From Ceratodon purpureus (Eukaryota; Streptophyta; Bryopsida; Pseudoditrichales; Ditrichaceae): 64,000 nucleotides of DNA. How positions within the stretch are numbered: position 1 is the stretch's first letter; the number at the start of each line of letters is the position of its first letter. Of this stretch, positions 44,110-57,677 are shown one piece after another. The notes below the pieces were generated by a model. The model was not told the origin of the DNA. It made no database searches and saw only the letters and a list, made by a program, of their open reading frames with translations. The translations under genes and the position numbers were made by a program. The DNA lies in the NCBI GenBank assembly GCA_014871385.1, contig CM026423.1, positions 15,730,467 to 15,794,466 of the forward strand, written 5' to 3'.

Positions 44110-46215
44110 AGTACTGTCGATCATGACCAGAACTTATCATAGAGAAAACGTCAATCGGTTCACCTAACCTGGGTTGCCTTAGGGGGCCTTTTGGTGACTC
44201 GATTTTGCACGTAATGAAAGAAAAGAACAATCTATCGAATTTGCTTCGAGTCATATATACTGAGAGTGAGATACACTGCTGAAAATGAAGACTAATGTTG
44301 AATCTGACTAATGGTGCGAAAGACCAGGGCGGTGCTTTTTATACATATGATTCATAGGGACAGGTGGTGGGTTTCGGAAGTTGCATATGGGACACTTGGC
44401 GAGGGCCTAGTGCTTGGAGGAAGTGTTTGCGGTGGCCCCCGAGTTTATCTAGAAGAAGCAGGCTGCAGGTTTTGAGACGTGGCACCTTTCAATAAGGTGG
44501 TCTTCCACTCCATCTTTGTGTTCATCTATCCCCTAATTTTGGGGAGTCGGAGCGTTGAACATATTTAAAATACTGATCATCATTCAAGAAATTGAATTAC
44601 TGATGTGAAACAATTAAATTGAATCTTATTCTAAGGCGTCTATTAAGGTTAAACCGGAAATTTGAAGCCTATCCGCACTCAAATGCTGAGATTAGTCTAT
44701 TCGGAGGTCAAAAGAACTTGATTGCTACTTAGTCTATTTGGAGGTCAAAAGAACTTGATTGCTAAGGTCGAGCCACCCATAACCGATCACTTAAGGATTT
44801 TAGCATATGAGAATAAGTATATAATTTGTTTAGGATTTTTCATGTGTCCAAACATAAGGTTCTTGTTGAATGCAAAAAGTCCCATAATTTTATTCTCACT
44901 ATTTTAATAGTTATAATTATTTGAAGTGAAAAGTTACTCGGAATCCACAACCAATATCTAGAGTACTGCATAACCGCTCACTGCTGGTGCATATAATTGT
45001 GGACAAAAAAAGTCAGAATTTCTTTAACACAAATTGTAAGAACCACTAAGAGTGAACCACCTAAGCCTATTAAGAAGCATCCACAAAAAGTAGACATGCT
45101 CAGAAATGCGTCGAGCCCATGACTGTTTCAATATATCCTACATGTTGTCGATGGGTTGTTGGTCGGTGATGGGTGGCTTGACTTTACTGTGATTAAAAGA
45201 GAGCTCCAAGAAAGGAAGAGAGTCCTCATAGGATTAGGGTTCTAAATGGTGCAAAGTGTATCCCCCCTTTACATACTCCTACCTCCGATTTTCTTGCGAA
45301 GACAAACTATTTTAAAAACTATGAACTGACCAAGTCTAGTTAAAACAAATGATTTAGCAAAACATTTGAACCATGGTTTTCCAAAAATAACATATAAAAC
45401 TTTTCTGTTCACAAACTAATGTTTTAGCACAAGAAAATTGAAGAATATATTGTACTAAATATAACCTTTTAAAATTTTTACATCCATTTTGGTAATTAAA
45501 AAGAATCTCCAAATTTGATCAAAACAATTATAAATTTCGTCATCAGTTAAGTAGTTCAGATTAATTTACTTAATGGACGTCCTAAAATATCATAAATTCA
45601 TTCTTTGGCTAATAATTGAATTAAAAATGATATTTGAGTACTATGATAAAGTTCGTTTATAGTGTTATTTTTTAAAAGATTAGATAAAATTTTAATTTCA
45701 ACTACAATATCTTTTGTTTGAATACTAAAAATGAAAAAAGAAGTTTTGAATGCTTTTCTTATCGTTATTCTATAAACCTTAATTGAATGATTGAATTAAT
45801 TATACCGATTTTTTAACGATAAAAGTAATTATTTGTTACTCTACACAATTAACAAGTAATATTCAAAAGTAGTATTAAAATGAAATTGTTTGATAATCCA
45901 TTTGCTTAATTTTAGCAATTTTAGGTGAGTGGGACAAAACTTACTTTTTCAATTATAAAATCAAATAAATTGTAATTTAATATTTTTTCTAAATACATTA
46001 CATAAACAACATTTAATGAAGTTTTGTTTTATTACAGTCAAAAAAATGGATTTCTTTGACACCTCACACCAGCATAGTGTGCAATTGTCTCCAAAACAAC
46101 CTTTTGGGATATCCCAATCAAACCATCGCCTAGTAATTTACACTTCAAAAAGAATACATAAGTTTATTCATAATCAATCTAAGTACAACACTAACAGGGA
46201 ACAACAATTTTGCCA
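44110..46215. other. AT-rich intergenic DNA
   Basis: No gene is supported. One 37-bp unit is tandemly duplicated at 44692-44765 with two differences. Confidence 0.6.
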
Positions 46216-47406
46216 TTAGTGTAAAAAGTGACGCACTCTAGTAAAAAACATGGTCACCCCGTATTGATTACAACAATCAATAGCATCTTGGTCACGCTTG
46301 CTACCGCCTGGTTGAATTATGGTACTTATGCCAGATTTGCAAGCATCTTCTACAGCGTCATTCCAAGCAAATGGGAAAAATGCGTCACTTGCTAAAGCAG
46401 CTCCTTTCCTTCCATCTCCTGATTTCTCGAGTGCAATTTGCAAACTCTTTACTCGATTTGGTTGGCCACTTCCCATTCCTAACATTTGATTATTCCTTGC
46501 CAAAACAATAGCATTACTTTTGATATGCTTGCAACATTTCCAAGCATATAATGCATCTTGCAATTGCTCAGGCGTGCAATCCTTGCTTGTTACTAGTTCA
46601 AGATCTTTTGCCTCGAGCACTTTGTCATCAAAATCTTGGACCAACCAACCCGCACTTCCAATTTGTCGAAATGATTGATGAGATTTTGTAGTATGTTTTG
46701 CTTCAAGAATGCGTAAGGTCTTTGATTTTCCTTTCAAAATCTCTAGACCCTTTGGAGTGTAACCGAGAGCCACCACGTTATCATAGAACATTTTGTTTGC
46801 ACCATTTATAGGATTGCGGAATTCTCGAATATCAAGTGCAAGGTTTTCATCCACAATTGTATTGAAAGCAATACTACCTCCGTATGCACTAACGGGATCG
46901 CCCTTCACTGCTCCGTGATATGCTTCCACAATCCATTTAGTTGAGTCAACAGAGGCAATTCCACAAGGATTTGTGTGCTTTACTATTACACAGGTTGGAC
47001 TGTTGAACTCACATGCACAATCCCAAGCTGCATCAATGTCCAAATAATTGTTGTACGACATTTGTGTGCCATGGAGTTGTATAACATTTTCAATGCCATC
47101 AAACTTTGGTTCATTGAGAGAATTGTCTTCAACATAAAGAGCAGCACGTTGATGTGAATTCTCACCATACCTCAAAATAGACTTGAGTTTAAGATTTAAT
47201 GTCAAACTTGAAGGAAATTTGGTCTTTTCTTCAACATTTTGTTCATAATTTAAATCTTGGGCCTTTGAAATAGGGAATCTCCTAAATGTAGAGTAGAGAG
47301 GAGCTTGGTGGTGAGATGCATTGGCATGCAAAGAAATTTTTGTTGATATAAAGTATGTTGAAAGTAGCATCTTACTCGTAAATTTTGAACCAACAATCAT
47401 TGCCAT
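46216..47406 (-). CDS. AICAR transformylase-only PurH-like protein, intronless
   Basis: The 396-aa frame matches the C-terminal AICAR formyltransferase domain of bifunctional PurH, which adds the last formyl carbon in purine synthesis. Family landmarks are LRYGENSHQRAALY (domain start; the usual Pro is Ser), MSYNNYLDIDAAWDC, VIVKHTNPCG (catalytic Lys-His), LGMGSGQPNR, ASDAFFPFAWNDAVE and PGGSKRDQDAIDCCNQYGV. The end VRHFLH is near the usual one. The N-terminal IMP cyclohydrolase domain is absent and replaced by about 60 residues rich in Ser, Thr and basic residues, possibly a plastid transit peptide. The lack of introns and the missing N-terminus suggest a 5'-truncated retrocopy. The frame is fully open, so it may be expressed. 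Confidence 0.88.
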   Translation of the reverse strand: MAMIVGSKFTSKMLLSTYFISTKISLHANASHHQAPLYSTFRRFPISKAQDLNYEQNVEEKTKFPSSLTLNLKLKSILRYGENSHQRAALYVEDNSLNEPKFDGIENVIQLHGTQMSYNNYLDIDAAWDCACEFNSPTCVIVKHTNPCGIASVDSTKWIVEAYHGAVKGDPVSAYGGSIAFNTIVDENLALDIREFRNPINGANKMFYDNVVALGYTPKGLEILKGKSKTLRILEAKHTTKSHQSFRQIGSAGWLVQDFDDKVLEAKDLELVTSKDCTPEQLQDALYAWKCCKHIKSNAIVLARNNQMLGMGSGQPNRVKSLQIALEKSGDGRKGAALASDAFFPFAWNDAVEDACKSGISTIIQPGGSKRDQDAIDCCNQYGVTMFFTRVRHFLH

Positions 47407-47761
47407 AGTTACCTAGCGCCCTTTAGTACTATTTTATAAAATTCAAAATCTTGATTATTCTCTATATACCAAGAAATTTGCATAAATGTAATTTCCTATA
47501 ACCAAACATATATATACATAAATGACTGATTTTACTTTCAAAGAAAAAGTAAAAATAAATTAAACAATAAAGAAAAGGTTAAAAACATGGATAAAGTAAA
47601 ATGCTTGTCAACTTTTACTGTATTGGCCATATGATCAAATATATGTGAATATATGTAATCATCTATTTAAGTGAATAAAATCATTTATCTTTATTTTTAT
47701 TCATGTATCTTACTTTGAAAGAAAATGGAAATAAATAAATAAAACATGAAAGAAAAAGATA

Positions 47762-47843
47762 ATAACAAGGGTTTATTGTACATTGTACTATGCAATGTAC
47801 AGTGGTACATTGCATAGTACAATGTACAATAAACCCTTATTAT
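47762..47843. repeat. Near-perfect 39-bp hairpin with 4-nt loop
   Basis: The arm 47762-47800 pairs with 47805-47843 with one mismatch (47766/47839), around the loop AGTG. The sequence is built from GTACATTG-type units. It could be a small fold-back element or a small-RNA precursor; nothing decides between them. It lies 356 bp upstream of the PurH-like ATG. Confidence 0.9.
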
Positions 47844-47849
47844 CGGACT

Positions 47850-49470
47850 TTATTGTACAGTGGTTTGTATTGGCCTTATAGTTTCCTATGAACAAACATT
47901 GGTTGAAAATAGTTTGGTTACATGGTACTAAAATAATTTGGTTACAAAAGTACAACGGTCCAGGATATAAATTTAATATATTTATATAACACCTATTCAA
48001 TCATATTTGTTGTACTCAGAACACCAAAGTTCTTTCTCCTTGTCCCAGTGCTAGGCTTGGACATTACTGGCAATCTATAACTATGCAATCCTTCTGTTGT
48101 CTGCAAGGGCTTTTTGATAAGAATCCTCCGCATACAACCGATCAAGAATGTCCTATTTTGTGGAGATACCAATGCAAAAATTGCAGAAATAGGAAGAAGT
48201 TGCAATATGCAAAATTAGAACACAGTAGGGCATAGCATACTGAGAATCCCTCCTCAAGAGTCAATATTTGGTGTTGAATCAATGCTCAAGTCAAAATTTT
48301 AGGACGCACGTGTTCATTCTCGAACACCATCTCCTCGGATTCTAACTAACAAGGTCGCTCACGAAAACATCCTCCATCCACTGACTGTCCACAATGTCAC
48401 ACAACCTATCAGTCTCTCTCTTTAGAGCAATCAAACCCTAATCCGTCAATAAAGTCCGATCATAATGACTAGCATCATATCAAACAATCATTACAGTTGA
48501 TCGTTCCTATCAATGCAACGGGCGACTTGCTCAATACTAGATCGAATACAGCCTCTAATTTGAAATTGCAGCATCTCGTTCTCCCATTCAAATTGGAAAC
48601 ACCTCCCAATTGGTGTCACCTATAGAGAGAATCAATCCGATCCAATAAAGCAGAGGTAAGAGGGAACAATGATATGAGAGAACGATGTGTGATATGAGGA
48701 ACAATGATTGAACATAACTTTGATGTACCGAGTACAACATTTCAACACCTGGAATTCCTGAAACAATTGTTATACATCATGACCCATGATGGACAGTAAT
48801 TGTAATTGTATTAAGTGGTGAGTGCTTCTGCACTCACGAATATATAAATGTACTTGTCCAGTAAGATTCATCTACGTGTCGTACTATGATTGGGCCCCAT
48901 TTCTAGAGAGTCAGTTCTCAATTGGATGGATGAGAGTAGGTGATGGGATGAATGGCAGAGGGCACCCCCCATCTACTCTGCCAATTCATTTTTCGCAGCA
49001 GAGTGTTGAGAGAGAGTTTCGGAGACGGAGTGGTGGAGATAAATCGAGCGTCCTCGGAGATGAGAATAGCTTAGAAAGTCACAACGTCGATGGTGGAGAA
49101 GAAACAGGGACAGCAAGATGGTGATGGTCGAGGAAGAGCAGCAATTTGGGTTACAAAATTATCATGAATTTAGGTTACAAAATTATCTGGCATGGTCTTC
49201 GACTCAAGACCTTCCAATCACTGGTTGAATTTTCATGTGGCCTTGCTGAGATGGCAAAGGCTACTACGTACAAAGAGCATCTATTTCATGCCTTACAGTT
49301 TCCATTGTAGAGAAAATCAGTGAAAAATATAAATTCTCCCAACTAATTTGGAACCCCAATGTCGGATTTCCCCGTGATATAATTGTGAGTACAAATACAA
49401 GTATGTACATGTCTGTCATCGAAGCTGACTGGAGCTGGTATTGGATGTAAGAAAATGAACACTCGTTTCA
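47850..49470. other. Intergenic DNA between the PurH-like and PQ-loop genes
   Basis: Only short frames of no recognised family are present. The part next to 49471 would be the 3' UTR of the PQ-loop gene. Confidence 0.5.
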
Positions 49471-52327
49471 TCAGGCCAGCAACGGAGTATACTCGCTCAC
49501 CTTGTCCTTCCTTGATTGAGCATAATAAGCTAGATAGTGCGCCTGTAAGATAATGATAGAAAAAGAGTCAGTTTCTTCAGATGATGATGCTACCATGTGG
49601 TCATGATCCACAACAATCACAATCTGACTAGGAGCGGTGTTTTAATTACATAGAAACTAAACAACAGATATTGGCGTTTAAATCAGGAAATACAAACCTG
49701 CAGAAGTAGGATAATATCGAGGGAGACAGTTCCCAGGCTACCCACTAGCCATGGTGCCTTCGCAACGAACTCTTGCCTGTACAGTCAGAAGGCGAGTAGC
49801 TCAGAAAGCAAGATATAGAATTTCAAGAGTGAAGAATCCATAAGTACATCAGATCATCATATCAGTTCTTGATAATACTGCTATTTCCAAATGTTCTAGG
49901 TATTTTAATGAAGGCAAAATCATAAAGGAGATACGGCTCGGTGTAGGGAGATGGGTAACAGCACACATACCAAGAGTAAAGCCGCATAAAGATGGAGGCC
50001 CCGTAGGTTAAGTTAGCCGAAATTGCACAGAAAACCATAGCAAGTGACAAGCCCTCTGCGGAACCGCGTTCATTGTTTTTAACCACTTGTGATATTCGAG
50101 ATCCAAGGTACAATGATGCAGATGCCCACCTGCGGAAACAGATCTCAAGAGATGAGTTCTTCCACTTCTTATCTCTTACTAAGGTACATTTTAGAGTATT
50201 TACGGTGACGAAATGCTTTCATTGCCTACAAATGAAAAAGAAATATCACCAAAGCACCAAGTAGAAAAATGACATATGTTAAGCAAAAATCTTACGTCCC
50301 CTAAATGGGCTAAATTAAATTGAGGCAAGCGCGTAGAATTGTACACATGAAAAGCGAGAGGAAGGCGCATTGAGCGAGAGGTATTACCCAATTGTAGTCC
50401 CAATATCCCTAATCCAAGGTGTTCTTGGATCTTTGCAGATGGTCAGCAACTTCCTTCCCACTGACACTCCCATTGCGCTGATAGCAGACTGATTACTTGA
50501 CCCAACTCCAAGAGTGGCAGCTCCAAGACAAACAACGCCAACAAGGCCGACCACAGCAGCAGCAGCAACTCGCCGAACGTATTTACCATGTTTCCTAAGA
50601 GGGCCATGGTGTATTCTGAGAAGTGGTCCAGTAGGAGGACCGTACTCCAAGCCATACTGCATGATAACACGTCGTAGCTGCCTGCTCATGGAAGGGGATG
50701 GAGGGCCATGTGAAGCAGGTACATTGCCGTTCTCGCAGTCTGAATTTTTGGCACCACATGCCTGGTTTAGTAGCAGAGATGTCGCCTCTCTACGTTGATA
50801 TTTTGCCAAATGTCTTTGCCAGCGTTTTAGTTGTTCTTCCCCCGCGTTCTCAACATCTCTAGAATGACCTATTTCTGTATCATATACATGTTTCAACCTC
50901 TTGATTAGCCGTCACAATACAGTCACGCTACAGAAACTACAATTCTAATTTGAAGAAGAAGTCACCCTCTAGAGAAATCCATAGACCACTGAAGCAGCAA
51001 GGGAATCCTCTGGCGTATGTACTCAATAATGCAGAAAGACGTTGAAACTAGATTTAGCATAAACAACCTAAAAATTCATGAATACCTCAAAGATATTGCG
51101 TGACATGTAACAATAACTACATCTGAGATTCTTACCTGAAGAACCAGGTGGAGAAACGGCTGGAGAGCAAACCACCTCTAAGTATCCGACCGTCGGCTGC
51201 TTAGCATCATCTTCTTTGGATTGCAACAAATTGTTTTCCTGATAACTCGACTGTTGATAATACATATACTGGTACAAAGCAAAATAATAGCCGCGTCAGA
51301 AATCGCCAAGTGCGCAACTAGTGATGACCTAATGGTATGAGTAACCAGTACCATCGCATTCACGATTTTAAACATAAACTGTACCAATGTTGTCACAATA
51401 GTAGCAGCTAAAGAGAAAAATTACCTGGGTAATAATTACAAAGTCAGCGAACATAAAATAGCTAGCTGACAAATTCTGAGTAGCAAGCTGGTCACCGGTC
51501 AGAAGGCAGCCAAAGAAGTTGAAGGCATCTCCCTACATGTGACAATTACAAAATCAACGAGTTAGAAAACATGAGTTACACCGATTTCAACATCACGCTA
51601 AGAAAAAGGACATCTAACCCAAAACCTTCACATAATATTGTGGTGTTTCAACACTACCAGGTGCGTCATCAACAGCTCGTGTAAACCCACACAGCGAAAA
51701 GAAAACCTAAATAGAACAGAACATGTCCTTCAACAGAAATATGTCTCCAATTGTCATGAATGCGACTACCATTACTAATCGATTGTCATAAATCTGGCAT
51801 AACCTGTCCTTACACCGTTCCAACTTCCAACCAGCTAAGAAATAAATCTTTCTGTCTTACCAAAATAGAAAGAATCTCTCGTCGCTCCAACTACACTCTT
51901 ACTAATAATACTGTTGGCAGGACCTGAAGGACTGCTCGACCGTGAAATTCTCTCAACCAATTAGTTTGTAAAGGAGCTACTGAAGGAGCTAAAATATCAC
52001 CTTCCATTCGATGCAGCAACTGCATTTCAGATATTGCACATCCTTAACCAAACAAAAAGAACTTCAACAAGAGCGGCACAGGAAAGAGATGCGCACCGCA
52101 AGCCATTGAAAGAGGAACCACGGGGACAGAGCCTCGGCGCTCTGTAGGCGCCAGTTGCTGATAAACTGCGGCACTTGAGCAACCAACCAGAACAAAAGCG
52201 AGGACAATCCGAGGTAGAACGACGCCAACTCCCAGTGAGAATAGACACAATCTCCAAACCACGCTTCTATCCACACGATCGCCCCCGCCTTGCATCCACA
52301 AGCAGCCTCGCTGTGTAACCAGTACAT
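49471..52327 (-). CDS. PQ-loop repeat membrane transporter (vacuolar/lysosomal amino-acid type)
   Basis: Exons 52327-52097, 51532-51425, 51268-51136, about 50910-50388, 50129-49971, 49776-49698 and 49542-49471 have GT-AG borders. All join in phase except exon 3 to 4, where the exact border is unsure. The product is about 430 aa. The first PQ loop is in FYLGLSSLLFWLVAQVPQFI, followed by GDAFNFFGCLLTGDQ. A long hydrophilic loop lies between helices, and the second repeat (LYLGSRISQVVKNNERGSAE, then GLSLAMVFC) has Ser-Gln in place of Pro-Gln. Seven membrane helices are expected. The family (yeast Ypq1, mammalian PQLC2, plant PQ-loop proteins) exports cationic amino acids or related solutes across vacuolar or lysosomal membranes. 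The C-terminus YTPLLA resembles the family's sorting-type tail. No lesion is seen. Confidence 0.9.
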
Positions 52328-53300
52328 GACTACGAACGCACGACTCGCAGCAGCAATGCGAGTTCAACTAATGACACTTCCACAGCACTCCGTGCTGCAA
52401 TCCAGCAACTCTGAACACATTTACCGCCGTCCGCAGAAACCACTACAAAACGCCACCTCCACTTAAAAACAGAGCTCCGCTACCATAACAACTCTGGCTG
52501 CTGTAACCGATCCTCATAAACTCCAGAAGATTCTCCAACTCCACTCCAATTTACTTTTCCAGAAACCTCCAAGCCCTTTACAGACGCTCACAAACGCAGG
52601 CCGCGCCTCTTAACACCACAACGCCTTCAGCAACAAAAAAACCAGGACAAAGCGCGGCGGCCCGCACGCGCGCGCAAAACGGTTGCAATCTCGAAACACA
52701 CAATGCACTTCACAATTCACACCTAACTAACTCCCGCTTCGTCACAATCAAAGCACTTAACCCTCCTCTCATCCAGAATTGCGCACTTCCTCCACTTCCA
52801 CGAATTCAGCCTCGCAGCTGCAACACGAGCACCACGCTTCTTCTACAAAGTCCAGTCCAGGCAACTCCTTCACTCCCAGGCGCGTAACCAAACCGCTTGC
52901 GTAAGCTAAGCTAAATCATGACCACGAACGCGGTCGCAGCCTGATAAGCCGTATTACTGCAGCAATCCGACATAGCAACGTCCCGCACAGCAAAAGTACA
53001 CTCCACTCCAACGCCAACTTAAAAAGAATCCTCAACACCAGCTGCAGCCAAACCCCGGATAATGAATAAAATACTCGCCGCAAGAAAATTCACCGTGAAA
53101 CTCCCCGTGGCCGCCTCCGATTCGGTCATGCGCGCAATATTCCGCAGCAGCGTCGTCGGCCGTCCAAACGTAACGTAAGTGAAAGCGCTTCCCTCCGCTG
53201 GCCGGCTCAGACGACGATGGAGAAGGCGCCCGGGAAAGGAAAGCAGCGACCGCGGCGGACTGCTTGCAAGATGACTGATCTCTCCTCATGCAAGCAAGTT
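52328..53300 (-). promoter_or_regulatory. Leader and promoter region of the PQ-loop gene
   Basis: About 970 bp of balanced composition, rich in CT and CA stretches, precedes the ATG. An 85-codon minus-strand frame (53289-53032) could be an upstream ORF but has no family. No clear TATA box is assigned. Confidence 0.4.
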
Positions 53301-56190
53301 AAACGCTCCCCAGACCGAAGCCCCAAACCCCCAACTGTACCCAAATCCCCCTTTCCTAGATTCTCCCCTGTACGATGTGCAGATTAAGTAGACTATAGTG
53401 GGTTTGGGTGTACTGACGGGTTAAGGAGTTCAAGTCGACCATCACCGGCAACGCTGCTGCGGAAACATGTGTGTGATATTATTTGAGTAATTGTGGTTTT
53501 AATTGTGGTGAGGGAAATTTGTGCAGAGTAAATTTTGGGGTGGCAGAGGGGCACCGAAATTCCGAATTGAGGAAAGCGAATAAAGCTCGTCTTCGTCTCC
53601 GAGGATTCCCGTCAAGTTGTCCGGAGTAGGGTCGTGGGGCCCGTGTTGTTGGTCGCCTCAATCAGCGGCCCTTCATTGAATTGCGCTTTTCTTTTTCTAC
53701 TTTTCTTTTTCTTCTTTTCTTTTACTTCTTTTCTCTCTCTTTTTTCTTTTCCTTTTTTTTCTTTCTTTTTTTTTATACAAATAATTTCTGCCTTTTTTCT
53801 TCTTTTTTTCGGTTGTAGGGTTTCACTGCTGTTTGGTTCTGCTAGGTTTGGGGCACATCATTTCCAATTTTATTTAAATTCATGAAAGTTTTAAATATCT
53901 AGTTAAATATTTCAATGAAAATTCTATAATCAAAATTCTTGATCTCGAGGAGTCAATGAAAAAGGGCCTTCATGCACGCCAACCCCTTGGGATTGGAACC
54001 CACCTTGCATGCCGGCCTTCCAAGTGAACATAAATTTTTTATACAGCACAATGCACAAGGATGACCTTCAAACAACCAGCGTGTGATGGTTGCTAGACCC
54101 AATTTCCCAAAGTGATCCACTGGCCCTACCGTGATTGATTCCAGAATAACTCTAGGTAACTCTGGATCACACAGAACGCCGGCGTTACAACAGTTCCCAA
54201 CTTCCACAAATTCCATTTGCTTCCAAGAATATTTGCAAGTATTGTACTGTACACAATATAAGATGTACCGTAGAGAGAATCGTGAATATGCACCACAGTC
54301 AGTCGCAGTTGAGTACTGTAATGATTGATGTGGTCCCCGGAGGTGATTGAGATGCTATCGATTATTCTGCACTTGAGATGTGAGCATGTGGCCGCCCTCT
54401 CCACAGTCCACAGTCCACAGTCATTCTTGGAAGGCAGGATTCGAATCTGGGTTAGTTACCATATTCAAGTGGGATGAGATTTCCATGTTTGCGTTCCACC
54501 ATTCATGGTAGATTTCCGTCTCCAAGGAAACAATAATATAGTTGTCTGGAATAGGTAGTGGTTAGACGGAGAGAACTGGGAGTTTCACCTTAACTGCCTT
54601 CGAATTGGCTCGAAACAAAAATAATAAGGGCTCTCTTGTTCTTCCTCACAGTGGAATAAAATTGCTCCATTTGTTTCAATAATAATAATAATAAGGGTAA
54701 TACTCCTATATTGTAGGCCAAATTCAATAAACATATAAAGAACCAATTGAATTGAATTAATTTTGAAATTCAACTTCTTCTCTTCTTTTTTTTTTCTTTT
54801 TTTGAAGCAAATGGTGAAAGAAATTCAACTTTGAGTGCAAAATGGATTTCTACAATATTATTCCATTACAATACCAAATATATTTTTTGACACTTTGGAT
54901 GACTGAATCTTTGTAGAGTCCTTTTCCGGATCTCAATAAAAGCTGTTGGGTTGGATTACAGTGTATCTGGATGAAATTTTAACCTCATCCTCGAACCAAA
55001 CATGATGAACTCTGTGGGTTGATTTCGTCCATCCTAGTTGCACATTTGCCACTTGAATAAAGTACTAACAACCCAGCAGTTGGTTGGTCAGGTTGGCTGA
55101 ACAGTTAACTTGAACACCATTGGCCATGGTTTGACTCATATTCTGTGCACAGGCACAGGTACATATATACATACACTCTTTCAAACAGTGTTAATTTGTT
55201 ATATCAAATTCCAAGTCACCTCATGGAACAAAACAAAACTCTGGTTGTCCCTATTGTGTCCCTATTGTATAGCAACTTGATAACTTCACGCATATGTATT
55301 ACACTACTGTACTAGACGAGCCCTGGACCAGATAATATTTGAGGTAAGTTACTGGCATGTTTGATGGCATGTCTGATGCTCGAAGCTGTCCAACTCCCAT
55401 CAAACTTGTCCTTACATCTATCTAGAGGTATGTAACTCAAAGGGTAGACACAGCAGCAGTAGAAGGAAATGGCTTGAGAGTCGAATCTTCAAAGTTACTT
55501 GTCCCATACAATGAAATCGATATCACTGAATCTGAATATTCAACTCCTCACAGTAAAATATTTCTTCAGAATTTAAAAAATGTTAAAAAAATAAAAATGA
55601 AACATAGGAATTTTACTAAAACTTGACGAAAGTTAAAATGGAAAAATAAGGAACACTTGGAAACAATACTCAATTACTAAAATAAACTTCAAATTTAGAA
55701 TTAAAACTAGAATTAAAACTAGAACTGGATCTGGATTTGGAGAACTTCAAATGTTGTATGAATTGTTCAGATGAGAGTTCTATGCATATTCGGCCTGATA
55801 TATTTCAGATCAATGATGGTTGGAGCACGAGCAGGTGACCCAGTAACTACAGTAGCCTACCGCATGTTTCAAGAAGTTTTAAGAAGAGGTTCGGATTCCT
55901 TATCTTGCTGTGAAGTTGTCAACATGAAAGGCTGGTATTACAGTTAAGTCCGAGCCCTCGGGATCACACCTCGGCAGCACCAAGGTCGGACACAGAAAGC
56001 GGAGCTCAGCCCCAACCCATGTGAGTGGGGGCTTTGATGAGTTTGATTTGTCTCCCTTGGGTGGCCTTTCCAGCTTTGAAGGGTCAGTAGAGAAAATTAT
56101 ATATGATCGCACTTTCTGGATCAATGACGGGAGAAGGACGGCACAGCATCATCAAGAGTGCAGATGTGGGCGATGACAGTGTTTGAACGC
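53301..56190. other. Intergenic DNA
   Basis: It includes a long T/C-rich tract (53,690-53,810), a CCACAGTCCACAGTC direct repeat near 54,405 and AT-rich DNA. No gene is supported. Confidence 0.5.
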
Positions 56191-56199
56191 CCGGCTTTG

Positions 56200-57180
56200 T
56201 CAGATTGACGATGTGCGGGTTCTATCCTCACCCTACACCACGGATGGAGCGTAGCAATTACAGATATTCAAGTCATGGCAACCTCGGACGTTCCCCACCT
56301 GCAAACAAAGCAGCAAGCCCGACCTTTTCAGAACTATCGCATAGCATTGGTAGATGCGATTTGACAAAAGACTCCAATCCTTGTGGATGTGACTTCCTAG
56401 ATGCGATGGACTCGCCCGACAGAGTTTTTGAAGAGGCAGCCTGGTTAACAATCCAAGGAACTTCTTAAAGGGCAAGTGACCTGAGAAAGTGAAGTCTAAT
56501 TGCTGGGGAAGAATCGTAGCAACGGGAAGGTTCATCTGTTCCGTGTACTTTAATCCTCTATTCATGTCTTCGTGTAGGTATCTTCCGTTGTCCACTTCAA
56601 AGATGTTGGTAGATTCAGTCCTTTACATTTGCATGTCTGCATCTCTGAAGTATTTTACCACAATTCTGGCCCTGAATCGATCCTCAATAATGCAGGAACT
56701 CATGTTTTACATTTCCGTTTGATACGACATTCCTACTACACGAAGACGTGATTTTACTCTCTATAGACAGAAACATAAAATGAAATGGGGTTTGAACAAT
56801 CGTACGGCTTCATATGGTTGCTAAGTGCTGACCAAGCATTACTCCATGGAAAGGTTGCTTCGTTTCACTGAATTAGACTTTTCTGGAAGGATATGGGTGC
56901 CACTTTACCTCCCCATTGTTGTCTTCATCGAAGAATCAAGTTTGTTAGTCTCTGGCCATTGACAATAGAAAGAATTTGACTGGGCTTTTCACTTTCAAGA
57001 TAGGATACGTCATGTTCTGGTCTCATCTTAAGTCATGCCGCAACAATACGGTTATCATCTGCAGCTCAGTTGAAACGAATTTATCTGGTCACCAAATACC
57101 TAGTCCTCGAGCCACGAGACAATTCTGGTGCTCTATGGAAAAATGCAACACTTGTCTTTAGTATGTAATGCGATGGAACA
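56200..57180 (+). pseudogene. Possible decayed Ty1/copia polymerase remnant
   Basis: A plus-strand frame around 56976-57160 (FTFKIGYVMFWS...CSSVETN...RATRQFW) resembles the RNase H end of copia polyproteins (VFKIG, then SSVE, then RE-type residues). Upstream frames are broken and not recognisable. No LTRs or primer-binding site are seen. The match is weak. Confidence 0.28.
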
Positions 57181-57677
57181 TAAATAGTTGTAAAGGATTC
57201 CTTGAAGGTCACATACTTCAAGAATCAAGAGAATCCAAACTCGTAGAACACGAAACGTTAAACTGTCCTTGACAGGAAAGTGAGCAGTATATGTTGAAGA
57301 GTCCTGCCCCTTGCAAACCCACTTACGAATGGAGTTCTGCGACCGCCCAAAGAATGACAGACTTCGACCTGGAGAAGAGAACGCCATACCTAGAGATACA
57401 CTGTGTAAGCAATCATCAGCAACTAAAGTGCAGAACAGAACTCTTCGTGAGTCAAAACCAAAGACGGTGCAATGCAAGATTTGATGGGGCTCTGAACCCT
57501 AACTGTCAACCAAGGATCGTCGATAGTAAAAAGAACTGTTTCCAGAATCTGTACATACCATGAAAATGGACTAAAGATCTTTACTGCAGTCTATCCATGC
57601 TTGGGGGCACATTTATCGACACTAGAAAAGTGACCATTTACGGCTTAAAATTCGCGACTGCTTGCGTAAAGAGACTC

